Shown: positions 5,943 to 12,761 of the stretch, in pieces
How positions within the stretch are numbered: position 1 is the stretch's first letter
How the letters are laid out: each line of letters starts with the position of its first letter
Assembly: GCA_017882555.1 (NCBI GenBank)
Contig: JADGPH010000252.1
Coordinates: 1-16,011 of the forward strand
Direction: 5' to 3'
DNA length: 16,011 nt
From: Thermoleophilia bacterium
GTDB lineage: Bacteria > Actinomycetota > Thermoleophilia > Miltoncostaeales > Miltoncostaeaceae
Position numbers and translations under genes: made by a program
The notes under the pieces: generated by a model
What the model was told of the DNA's origin: nothing
What the model saw: the letters and a program-made list of their open reading frames with translations, nothing else
The model's database searches: none

Positions 5943-6875
5943 ATGGACGCGCCGATTCCACGCCTTGAGCAGATTCTTGAGCACCCCGTCGTGGCGGCGA
6001 TCGCCCCGGAGTCGGGTCCGTGGTGGGTGGCCGTCTCGATCGTCGGTCCGCCGACGCGGGTGCGCGTTGCATGGGTCGATCCCGACACCGGAGAGGTGCG
6101 GGCCCGCACCTCCTGTCCGCCGGGCGTGCCCAGTCGTTGGCGTCCGCTGATCGGTGCGGTCATCCACTTGCGTGATGCTGACCAGACCGTCGATCAGCTA
6201 TTCGTCGGGCGTCTGACACCCGAGGCGAATGCTGCGCTCCCGCTGATCGCCGAAGAATCGTCGGTCGCGACGGCCCCCGCCGGCCCTGAGGGCTTGGTCG
6301 TGATTCGGATCTCGCCACAGGCACTGCTGTTGGCCGTGGATGCCATCGGGCCGGGCGACGAGCCGGTTGGGCGCCTAGATCGGTCGGGCATGGCGGAGCT
6401 TGAGACCTTTGGCGGCCCGGTGAGCGGTCGCCTTGGTTCGGGCCACGGCATGGCGGCAGGCATCGGGCACGGGCGGTGGTTGGAGGATCTGGAACAGGCC
6501 ACCTTTGAGGTGGGGTACGAGATCCTCTTGCCGGAGTGGATTCCCGCCGGCTTTGCGCGCTCGCGCCCGCGCGTCGAGCCGGATCCTTCGTACCCGTTCG
6601 GTCCGATGGCGGTGATCCTGACCTGGACCGGACCCGGCGATCAACGCGTGCTCGTGCGCCAAACCGTGGCGCCGTTGGCGAATCTTGACCCCGGTGGCCC
6701 GCTTGCGACACCGATGGAGATCAACGGGTGGGAGGGCGTATTGCGGGGGCGGCGCATGTTTGTCACGGTGGTTTGGCAGACCCCGACGCACGCCTTCGGC
6801 GTGCAGGTGCAGCGCATGGACGACGGCGACCAGGTCGCTCTGCAGGTCGCGCGGTCGATTCCGACCGACGATTAG
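5943..6875 (+). CDS. Uncharacterised protein with DUF4367-like C-terminal region
   Basis: Not recognised as a named protein. It has 310 residues, with no signal peptide, membrane segment or catalytic motif that I can see, and one cysteine only. Residues 1 to about 180 resemble nothing I know: a Trp/Val-rich start (about 27-47), a hydrophobic stretch LVVIRISPQALLLAVDAIG, and a Gly-rich linker with several GHG/GSG turns near 165-177. From about 186 to 306 the pattern fits the beta-rich DUF4367 type found at the end of many Gram-positive anti-sigma or lipoprotein-like proteins: a proline-aromatic start (LLPEWIPAGF), a central INGWEGVLRG strand and a closing VVWQTPTHAFGVQVQ...ALQVARSIP. The ATG at 5943 is the first start after an in-frame stop at 5934. 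The metallopeptidase gene begins 34 bases downstream. The coding call is firm; the function is open. Confidence 0.8.
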   Translation: MDAPIPRLEQILEHPVVAAIAPESGPWWVAVSIVGPPTRVRVAWVDPDTGEVRARTSCPPGVPSRWRPLIGAVIHLRDADQTVDQLFVGRLTPEANAALPLIAEESSVATAPAGPEGLVVIRISPQALLLAVDAIGPGDEPVGRLDRSGMAELETFGGPVSGRLGSGHGMAAGIGHGRWLEDLEQATFEVGYEILLPEWIPAGFARSRPRVEPDPSYPFGPMAVILTWTGPGDQRVLVRQTVAPLANLDPGGPLATPMEINGWEGVLRGRRMFVTVVWQTPTHAFGVQVQRMDDGDQVALQVARSIPTDD

Positions 6876-6897
6876 GGCGTCGCGCCGGACCGCACGC

Positions 6898-6912
6898 CAT
6901 ATTGGGGGCGTG
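6898..6912 (+). promoter_or_regulatory. Candidate -10 and leaderless GTG start of the peptidase gene
   Basis: CATATT (6898-6903) matches the -10 consensus at 4 of 6 positions and is followed after 6 bases by the GTG at 6910. This matches the leaderless-type spacing at hisC and aroA and supports choosing that GTG. No -35 is evident. Confidence 0.35.
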
Positions 6913-7629
6913 CATGAGATCGCCCTGGGCAGCCAACTCGTCAGCTTCCGGATCAATCGCAGCACTCGCGCGCGTCGGGTGACGATGCGTGTACGCGTCG
7001 GTGAGGTCGTCGTGACCGCGCCTCCGCGCATGCCCGTAGCTCGGATCACCGCGTTCGTCGAGAGCCAGGGAGTCTGGTTGACAGGTGCCTTGGAGCGCGC
7101 CCGGGCCGACCTTGCACCGCCGATCGCGATCGGTGATCAGATCCCGTTCCTGGGTTGTTGGCTGAACGTTGAGGCCGGTGCGGTGCGCAGCCCCCGGCGG
7201 GTCGGTGATCGCGTGGTCGTCGCACGTGGAGCCGCGATCGATTCACAGATCGAGATGTGGTATCGGGGCGTCGCTCGCGAGCACTTTGCGCAGTTGATGG
7301 AACTCTGGGCGCCGCAGATCGGGGTCGCGCCAGCGCGGTTGGCGGTGCGCGCGCAGCGTTCACGCTGGGGCAGTGCCTCGGCGAACAAAACCATCTCGAT
7401 CAATTGGCGGCTCGTGATGGCGCCCCCGGAGGTTGCTGCCTACGTGATGGTCCATGAGTTGGTGCATTTGGCGCATATGGATCACTCGTCCGACTATTGG
7501 GAGTGTGTCGCGAGCTACTGGCCCACCCATCGCATCGAGCGGGCCTGGCTGCGCACCAACGGCTCGCGCTTGCTGACCGGTCCGCATCCGCGCGCATCGC
7601 GTGTCGGCGACGTAGTCGCGGTCGGATAG
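6910..7629 (+). CDS. YgjP/DUF45-family zinc metallopeptidase-like protein
   Basis: Predicted soluble protein of 239 residues in the YgjP-like metallopeptidase family (DUF45, related to M48/SprT-type zincins). Seen: an N-terminal half with SFRINRSTRARRVTMRV and EVVVTAPPRM, typical of the family's basic beta region; then RSRWGSASANKTISINWRL; then the zinc signature HELVHLAHMDH, with H182 and H186 as ligands, E183 as catalytic base, and H192 as third ligand (HExxHxxxxxH). The tail DYWECVASYWP is also typical. Substrates are poorly known; some members are annotated as UTP pyrophosphatases. The GTG at 6910 gives the normal family length and sits 6 bases after a -10-like box; longer reading frames upstream overlap the previous gene. 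It ends in TAG at 7627-7629, which is also part of the proposed aroA -10. Confidence 0.88.
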   Translation: MHEIALGSQLVSFRINRSTRARRVTMRVRVGEVVVTAPPRMPVARITAFVESQGVWLTGALERARADLAPPIAIGDQIPFLGCWLNVEAGAVRSPRRVGDRVVVARGAAIDSQIEMWYRGVAREHFAQLMELWAPQIGVAPARLAVRAQRSRWGSASANKTISINWRLVMAPPEVAAYVMVHELVHLAHMDHSSDYWECVASYWPTHRIERAWLRTNGSRLLTGPHPRASRVGDVVAVG

Positions 7630-7642
7630 TCTCGCGCCAATG
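7627..7642 (+). promoter_or_regulatory. Candidate aroA -10 overlapping the upstream stop codon
   Basis: TAGTCT (7627-7632) contains the stop codon of the peptidase gene and lies 7 bases before the aroA ATG at 7640. The layout parallels TAGACT at hisC. It suggests a leaderless aroA transcript that would head the five-gene aroA-gpsA run. No -35 match was found. Confidence 0.4.
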
Positions 7643-8941
7643 ACCACACTTCGTTCGACGCCCGTTGCGGTGCTCTCGGGGACGTTGCAGGTTCCCAGCG
7701 ACAAGTCGATCACGCACCGCGCGCTGCTGCTGGCGGCGGTCTCCGATCGTGTCGTCACTGTCGAATCACCGCTGGATTCCGCTGACACTGGCGCTACATT
7801 GAGCGCCGTCGAGGCATGTCGCGTGCCCGTCGAAGGGCACTTGGGCGGTCGCGTGGAGATCCGCGGGCGCGGACTGCGCGGGCTGTTGCCGAGCCCCGCA
7901 ATCGACTGCATGAATGCCGGGACCTTGATGCGCTTGCTGCCCGGGCTGCTCGTCGGATCGCGCGCAGATCACGTCATCCTCGATGGCGACGACTCCCTGC
8001 GGCGTCGACCGATGGGGCGTATCGCCACGCCGTTGCGGCGCATGGGCGCAGCCGTCTTTACCTCGCCGGGCGGGCTTCCGCCCCTGGTGGTGTCGGGTGG
8101 TGTCCCGTTGCGTGGGATGCGCCACGATCTTGAGGTCGCCAGCGCCCAGGTCAAAAGCTGCATCCTGCTGGCGGGGCTGTTTGCCGATGGCGAGACGTGG
8201 GTCTCCGAACCGGTGACCTCGCGTGATCACACCGAACGCATGCTCGCTGCCGCGGGCGTTCCCGTGATGTACGCGGACGGTGCAGTCGGAGTTCGCGGGC
8301 CCGTTGAGGGTTTGTCGTTGCCCGATCTTCGGGTGCCGGGCGACTTCTCCTCGGCGGCGTTCCATCTTGTGGCGGGTGCCCTGTTGGGTGACCCCGAGGT
8401 GCGCCTGACCGGTGTCAACTTGAACCCATTGCGCACCGGACTGCTGGAGGTCATGCGCCGGATGGGCGTCGCGGTTCAGGTCACCGTGGGTCCCGATGTT
8501 GCCGGTGAGCCGTGCGGTGAGATCGTCGTGCGCCGCACGGACCACGTCAACGCCACCGAGATCGCCCCTGAGGAGGTGCCGTCGATGATCGATGAGTTGC
8601 CCCTGGTGGGGCTGCTGGCGGCCGTCGCGCGTGGCACGACGACGGTGCGAGGGGCACAGGAGCTGCGGGTCAAGGAGAGCGACCGGATCATTGCGCTCGT
8701 GCGGGCGCTGCGCGGCATGGGAGTCCAGGCCGAGGAGTTGCCTGACGGATTCTCGGTGACCGGCGGAACTCATATTCCCGGCGGCAGCATGGATGCGGGG
8801 CACGATCACCGCTTTGCGATGCTGGGTGCGATTGCAGGTCTTGCCAGCCGGGACGGGGTGATCGTCGCCGGATTCGAGGCGGCGGCCGTGTCGTATCCGG
8901 GATTTGCCGCGGACCTGCGGGCGCTTGGGGCTGGGGTGTGA
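7640..8941 (+). CDS. aroA: 3-phosphoshikimate 1-carboxyvinyltransferase (EPSP synthase)
   Basis: Transfers the enolpyruvyl group of PEP to shikimate-3-phosphate, the penultimate step to chorismate; cytoplasmic. The 433 residues show PSDKSITHRALLLAA (19-33) with K22, DCMNAGTLMRLLPG (89-102) with G94 at the PEP/glyphosate contact, GDDSLRRRPMGR, SAQVKSCILLAGL (168-180), GDFSSAAFH, IDELPL (317-322) with the catalytic D318, LRVKESDR (342-349) and HDHRFAM (388-394). SAQVKS is the Bacillus-like form, not the E. coli SSQ type. G94 is not replaced by Ala, so the glycine-to-alanine change of some glyphosate-insensitive enzymes is absent. It starts at an ATG with a leaderless-type promoter 7 bases upstream. 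Its TGA overlaps the cmk GTG by 4 bases. With aroF, tyrA and hisC nearby it belongs to the aromatic block. Confidence 0.97.
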   Translation: MTTLRSTPVAVLSGTLQVPSDKSITHRALLLAAVSDRVVTVESPLDSADTGATLSAVEACRVPVEGHLGGRVEIRGRGLRGLLPSPAIDCMNAGTLMRLLPGLLVGSRADHVILDGDDSLRRRPMGRIATPLRRMGAAVFTSPGGLPPLVVSGGVPLRGMRHDLEVASAQVKSCILLAGLFADGETWVSEPVTSRDHTERMLAAAGVPVMYADGAVGVRGPVEGLSLPDLRVPGDFSSAAFHLVAGALLGDPEVRLTGVNLNPLRTGLLEVMRRMGVAVQVTVGPDVAGEPCGEIVVRRTDHVNATEIAPEEVPSMIDELPLVGLLAAVARGTTTVRGAQELRVKESDRIIALVRALRGMGVQAEELPDGFSVTGGTHIPGGSMDAGHDHRFAMLGAIAGLASRDGVIVAGFEAAAVSYPGFAADLRALGAGV

Positions 8942-9612
8942 TCGTCGCGATCGACGGACCGGCCGGTGCGGGCAAGAGCACGGTGGCGCGTGGGGTCGCC
9001 GCACGGCTCGGGATGGGATATCTGGACACGGGGGCCATGTACCGAGCGGTGACCTACCTGGCGGTGCGCGATGGGGTTGCAAGCACCGACGGCGACCGTT
9101 TGGCCGAACTCGCCCGCGCCCACGTGATGCGGATGCGTCCGACGCCGGGAGGACTCGCGATCGAGGTCGATGGGCAGGACGTGACCGAGGCGATTCGGAC
9201 CGCGGAGGTGACAGCGCAGGTCTCGGCGGTCGCCGCCCACCCCGGGGTGCGATCGGTGGTGACAGCTATCCAGCGCGAGGTCATGGCCCACGGATCGTGG
9301 GTCTGCGACGGGCGCGATGTCGGCACGACGGTCTGGCCTGCTGCCGAGCTCAAGGTCTTCTTGACCGCCTCGGCGGCAGAGCGGGGGCGCCGGCGCTGTG
9401 CGGAACTTGGCGCACGGGGGAAGCCTGAGCCGTTGGCGGACGTGCAGGCGGCCATCGAGCAGCGCGACCACCAGGACACGACCCGTGCGACGAGCCCATT
9501 GCGAGCCGCCGAGGATGCGGTCCATCTCGACACCTCGGAGCTGAGCGTCGATCAGGTTGTCGAGACCATCGTCGCGTGGGTGGCCGAAGTTTCGACGGGG
9601 GCCCGACCATGA
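8938..9612 (+). CDS. cmk: Cytidylate kinase
   Basis: Phosphorylates CMP/dCMP to CDP/dCDP using ATP. The 224 residues show the P-loop IDGPAGAGKST (5-15), the CMP-binding YLDTGAMYRAVT, CDGRDVGTTVWP, a lid region AAERGRRRCAEL, and the family ending RDHQDTTRATSPL followed by DAVHLDTS. Size and motif order are standard. The start is GTG at 8938, overlapping the aroA stop as GTGA, which implies coupled translation; the P-loop begins at once, so no longer start is plausible. The end overlaps plsC as ATGA. In some actinobacteria Cmk is fused to Der; here they are separate, with plsC between them. Confidence 0.96.
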   Translation: MIVAIDGPAGAGKSTVARGVAARLGMGYLDTGAMYRAVTYLAVRDGVASTDGDRLAELARAHVMRMRPTPGGLAIEVDGQDVTEAIRTAEVTAQVSAVAAHPGVRSVVTAIQREVMAHGSWVCDGRDVGTTVWPAAELKVFLTASAAERGRRRCAELGARGKPEPLADVQAAIEQRDHQDTTRATSPLRAAEDAVHLDTSELSVDQVVETIVAWVAEVSTGARP

Positions 9613-10256
9613 GCGACGCGACCGAGGTGCGGATCCATCCGGTCGAATGGTGGATTGCCCGCGTGCTGTTGGCACCGATCTTGCGGGTGATCCTTCGGTT
9701 GCGTTGGCATGGTGAGGGCAACATTCCCGCCGCCGGACCCACCCTCTTCGTGGCGAATCACATCTCGATGTGGGACCCTCCGATGATCGGGTATGCGTTA
9801 TCGGGTCGCCGCCGCATCTACTTTATGGCCAAGCGGGAGTTGTTCGCCAACTCTTTGGTGGCGAAATTGCTGGGTCGGACCGGAGCATTCCCGGTGGATC
9901 GCGGTGGCGCCGACCGCGCCGCGATCCGCACGGCGCGCGATATTCTCGGGCAAGGCGGAGCGCTTCTCATGTTTCCCGAGGGCACGCGCTTCAAAGATGG
10001 ACAGCTCGGGCCCGCGTGGCCGGGCGCGGGCGCGCTCGGACTTGTCGAGGGCACCCAAGTGATACCGATCGCGATCTCGGGCTCAAATCGGCGCTTCGGA
10101 CCGGCGCGGATCATTATCGGAGGACCTTTGGACCTGTCGGATCTGACTACCGGACCACGCGGGGAGCGCAGCCAGATGGCTGCCGATCGCATGATGGCGG
10201 CGATCGGTGCGCTGTTGTCTGATGCTGCGCCATCGTCCCGCGAGGAGGCCCGATGA
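9609..10256 (+). CDS. plsC: 1-acyl-sn-glycerol-3-phosphate acyltransferase (PlsC family)
   Basis: Acylates lysophosphatidic acid to phosphatidic acid at the cytoplasmic membrane face. The 215 residues show the acyltransferase block I NHISMWDP with H51 and D56 (HX4D), block II around GAFPVDRGG (92-100), block III FPEGTRFKDGQLGPAWPGAG (122-141), and block IV VIPIAISG (151-158). A hydrophobic N-terminal segment at about 14-32 (WWIARVLLAPILRVILRLR) probably anchors it in the membrane. It overlaps cmk and der by ATGA at both ends. The ATG at 9609 is preferred to 9576 because it fits the overlap pattern and the start of homology. gpsA, which makes its precursor backbone, lies two genes downstream; plsY is not in the window. 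Confidence 0.92.
   Translation: MSDATEVRIHPVEWWIARVLLAPILRVILRLRWHGEGNIPAAGPTLFVANHISMWDPPMIGYALSGRRRIYFMAKRELFANSLVAKLLGRTGAFPVDRGGADRAAIRTARDILGQGGALLMFPEGTRFKDGQLGPAWPGAGALGLVEGTQVIPIAISGSNRRFGPARIIIGGPLDLSDLTTGPRGERSQMAADRMMAAIGALLSDAAPSSREEAR
10243..10248 (+). promoter_or_regulatory. Strong Shine-Dalgarno sequence for der
   Basis: AGGAGG, a full match to the anti-Shine-Dalgarno core, sits inside the last codons of plsC and 4 bases before the der ATG at 10253. It is the strongest ribosome binding site noticed in the window and confirms the ATGA-overlap start. The spacing is short. Confidence 0.6.
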
Positions 10257-11632
10257 GCGACTCCCCGGAACGTGCCCATCGAGTTCCCGGCAAGCGGCTG
10301 CGGAATCCGACCGCCCCCAAATTGGCGACGAACCAGCCGATCGTCGCGGTGGTGGGGTATCCGAACGTCGGGAAGTCCACCCTGTTTAACCGCCTGACCG
10401 GCCGTCGCGATGCCGTGATTGACCCCGTCCCCGGGGTCACGCGCGACCGGCGCCAAGCAGGGACCGAGTGGGGTGGGCGTGAGTTTCAGATCATTGATAC
10501 CGGTGGTATCGACGCCGACGACCCCACCCCGATCGGGCGTCAGGTCGCCGAGCAGGCCCGGCAGGCGATCGCCGACGCGGATCTTGTGCTGTTTGTCGTC
10601 GACGCAACCACCGCCCCGACCTCGGGCGACTTGGAGGTGGCCGATTACCTTCGCACCGCGCGGGTGCCCGTGATCGTGATCGCCAACAAGTGTGAGCGTC
10701 GTGAGACCGAACTCCTTGCGCAGGGGCTCTGGGGCCTCGGCCTCGGAGAGGTCGTGCCCGTCTCGGCCCAGCACGGCCTCGGCATCGGCGATCTGCTTGA
10801 TGTCGTCGTGGCGGCGCTGCCCGAACCGGAGATCATCTTGCCGCGCCAGGAAGGCGTGCCGGCCCTGTGCATTATGGGCCGTTCGAATGTTGGCAAGAGT
10901 TCGATCGTGAATGCGATCCTGGGCGAGAACCGCGTGATCGTGCACGACCGTCCCGGAACAACCCGTGATCCGATCGACACGATGTTCGAGTATCAGGGCC
11001 GCGAGATAGTGCTGACCGACACCGCCGGGCTGCGCAAACGCGGACGGATGCGCGACGACGTTGAGCACTACAGCCAAATCCGGGCGATTCAGGCCGCCGA
11101 ACGCAGCGACGTGGCACTGGTCATCTGTGACGCCACCGAAGGCCTGACCGATGCCGATCTGCGTGCGGTCGACTCTGCGGCCCGGGCGCGCTGTGCGACG
11201 CTCGTGGTCATGAACAAGTGGGACCTGGCACAACCCGAACTCGATGCGATTACCGGCGAACTGCGGGCCAAGTCCCGTCAACGGCCCCTCGTGGAGGTGT
11301 GCTCGGCCACCTCGGGTGAAGGGCTGCACCGGTTGGTGCCGGCCGCCTTGCGGCTCTACGAGCGCCGTCGGTCCCGCATCACCACCCACAATCTGAATAC
11401 CGCGATTCGGGAACTTGCCGAGGCTCGTCCGGGGCCGCGCAACGGCAAGCGTCGACTGTCGCTGCGGTATCTGGTGCAGATCGACTCATCGCCCCCGACC
11501 TTGCGCTTGGACGTCAACGATCGTTCGCTGATTACCCGCGACTACGGCTTCTGGCTGGAGAACCAGTTGCGGCGGCGCTTCGATCTCGACGGAGTGCCGA
11601 TCATCCTGCAGGTGCGCGACCGCGGCGGATGA
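10253..11632 (+). CDS. der: Ribosome-assembly GTPase Der (EngA), tandem G domains
   Basis: Essential GTPase of 50S subunit maturation. The 459 residues comprise an unusual polar N-terminal extension of about 28 residues (charged, Pro-rich), then G domain 1 with GYPNVGKST (35-43), DTGGID (82-87) and NKCE (145-148), G domain 2 with GRSNVGKSS (209-217), DTAGLRKRGRM (256-266) and MNKWD (320-324), and a KH-like C-terminal domain from about 370 including YLVQIDSSPPTLRL. The second NKxD is canonical, but the first reads NKCE, so the guanine-specifying aspartate is replaced by glutamate. Family members usually begin the first G domain within a few residues of the start, but the AGGAGG and ATGA overlap support this ATG. 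The stop overlaps gpsA by ATGA. Confidence 0.96.
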   Translation: MSDSPERAHRVPGKRLRNPTAPKLATNQPIVAVVGYPNVGKSTLFNRLTGRRDAVIDPVPGVTRDRRQAGTEWGGREFQIIDTGGIDADDPTPIGRQVAEQARQAIADADLVLFVVDATTAPTSGDLEVADYLRTARVPVIVIANKCERRETELLAQGLWGLGLGEVVPVSAQHGLGIGDLLDVVVAALPEPEIILPRQEGVPALCIMGRSNVGKSSIVNAILGENRVIVHDRPGTTRDPIDTMFEYQGREIVLTDTAGLRKRGRMRDDVEHYSQIRAIQAAERSDVALVICDATEGLTDADLRAVDSAARARCATLVVMNKWDLAQPELDAITGELRAKSRQRPLVEVCSATSGEGLHRLVPAALRLYERRRSRITTHNLNTAIRELAEARPGPRNGKRRLSLRYLVQIDSSPPTLRLDVNDRSLITRDYGFWLENQLRRRFDLDGVPIILQVRDRGG

Positions 11633-12639
11633 GCATACCGACACCCATACGATCGGTTGCCGTACTCGGCGGTGGCTCGTGGGGGACTGCGTTTGCGCTG
11701 CTCTGCGCACGCCATGGTGCCACGGTCCGGTTGGTCTGCCACACGCGTGAGCATGCCGCGCGGATCGCACGCGACCGCGTGAACCCGTCGTATCTGCCTG
11801 GGGTGCGTATCCCAGAGGGCATCGCGGTGGCCGCCGCCGATCAGCCATCGGTGCTCGCCGACGTTGACTTGGTGGCGTTGGCCATCCCGAGTCGGGTGGC
11901 GGCCAGCATCGCGGGCACTGTCGCCGTGCAGATTTCCCCAGGCACCGCGGTTGTCTCGCTGACCAAGGGGCTCGACCCCTCGACGGGCAGGCGCTTGTCG
12001 GGACTCTGGCGGGACGCCCTTGGCGACGGCACTCCCTTCGCGGTGCTCTCGGGGCCGAATCACGCCGAGGAGGTCGCCGAGCGTCAACCAACCGCCGCCG
12101 TCGTCGCGGGCGATCTCGAACTCGGTGTGCGGTTACAGGGACTGCTCAACGGCCCCGACTTTCGGGTGTATCTCAATGACGATCTGGTGGGTGTTGAGCT
12201 GTGCGCGGCCGCCAAGAATGTGATCGCGATTGCGGCGGGGATGGCAGACGGGCTCGGGTTTGGCGACAACGCCAAAGCCAGCCTGATCACCCGTGGGCTC
12301 GCGGAGATGACCCGACTCGGCCGGGCATATGGGGCACACGACGCGACCTTTCGGGGGCTGGCCGGCATGGGTGACCTCGTGGGGACCTGTACGAGTGCGC
12401 ATTCACGCAATCGCCGTGTCGGGGAGCTTATCGCCACGGGCTTGTCCAGCACGGACGCTGAGGCGCGGCTCGGACAGGTGGCGGAGGGGCTCTGGAGCGT
12501 CGAACGACTGCTGGAACTCGCCGAGCGTGTCGGGGTCGAGCTTCCGATCAGCCAAGAGGTGGCCGCCGCGGTCGCGGGCAAACCGGTGGCCGAGTGCATG
12601 CGCGATCTGATGTCGCGGGCCCCCGCAACCGAGCAGTAA
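11629..12639 (+). CDS. gpsA: Glycerol-3-phosphate dehydrogenase [NAD(P)+]
   Basis: Reduces dihydroxyacetone phosphate to sn-glycerol-3-phosphate, the phospholipid backbone; cytoplasmic. The 336 residues show the nucleotide-binding VAVLGGGSWGTAFALL (10-25), SLTKG with K113, GPNHAEEV (142-149; commonly GPSFAxEV), ELCAAAKNVIAIAAGMADGL (190-209) with the catalytic K196, GDNAKASLITRGLAEM (212-227) and GMGDLVGTCTSAHSRNRRVG (246-265). Length is typical. It is the last gene of the aroA-cmk-plsC-der-gpsA chain, its ATG overlapping the der stop as ATGA. Downstream is a 122-base gap with a hairpin and then the metK promoter, which fits the operon ending here. Confidence 0.96.
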   Translation: MSIPTPIRSVAVLGGGSWGTAFALLCARHGATVRLVCHTREHAARIARDRVNPSYLPGVRIPEGIAVAAADQPSVLADVDLVALAIPSRVAASIAGTVAVQISPGTAVVSLTKGLDPSTGRRLSGLWRDALGDGTPFAVLSGPNHAEEVAERQPTAAVVAGDLELGVRLQGLLNGPDFRVYLNDDLVGVELCAAAKNVIAIAAGMADGLGFGDNAKASLITRGLAEMTRLGRAYGAHDATFRGLAGMGDLVGTCTSAHSRNRRVGELIATGLSSTDAEARLGQVAEGLWSVERLLELAERVGVELPISQEVAAAVAGKPVAECMRDLMSRAPATEQ

Positions 12640-12650
12640 GCGTGGTCGTC

Positions 12651-12679
12651 GCGCCCGGGCACGCCGACGTGCTGGGCGT
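12651..12679 (+). terminator. Hairpin after gpsA (possible transcription end)
   Basis: An outer stem CGCCC (12652-12656) pairs with GGGCG (12674-12678), and an inner stem GCACG (12659-12663) pairs with CGTGC (12668-12672) around the loop CCGA, with a small internal bulge. It lies 12 bases after the gpsA stop. No U-tract follows, so it is not a classical intrinsic terminator; it may slow RNA polymerase or protect the mRNA end. Confidence 0.4.
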
Positions 12680-12721
12680 CGACCGCCGCAGACAGAAACA
12701 TGATCCTCCCGGCAACATTGG

Positions 12722-12753
12722 TATCCTCGCCACTGAGTGATCGTCCACAAGGG
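12722..12753 (+). promoter_or_regulatory. Candidate metK -10 element and ribosome binding site
   Basis: TATCCT (12722-12727) would start transcription near 12734, leaving a leader of about 27 bases. AAGGG (12749-12753) sits 8 bases before the metK ATG. No -35 match was seen. With so short a leader there is no room for a SAM riboswitch below this promoter, and none was recognised in 12640-12761. Confidence 0.4.
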
Positions 12754-12761
12754 TCTGGTGC

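Noticed and set aside
6876..6897. Terminator between the unknown gene and the YgjP-like gene
   Set aside because: Only a 4-bp stem (GGCG-TCG-CGCC) with no T-run; too weak to call.
7122..7135. 14-bp palindrome CCGATCGCGATCGG
   Set aside because: Lies inside the peptidase coding sequence in ordinary codons, and reflects the general abundance of CGATCG words.
9818..11389. 523-codon open frame on the minus strand opposite plsC and der
   Set aside because: Antisense shadow of motif-complete plsC and der, with no domain recognised in its translation.
12640..12761. SAM riboswitch upstream of metK
   Set aside because: No SAM-I or SAM-II type core or multi-stem arrangement is visible. The only structure is one GC-rich hairpin upstream of the likely metK promoter, and the leader below that promoter is only about 27 bases.
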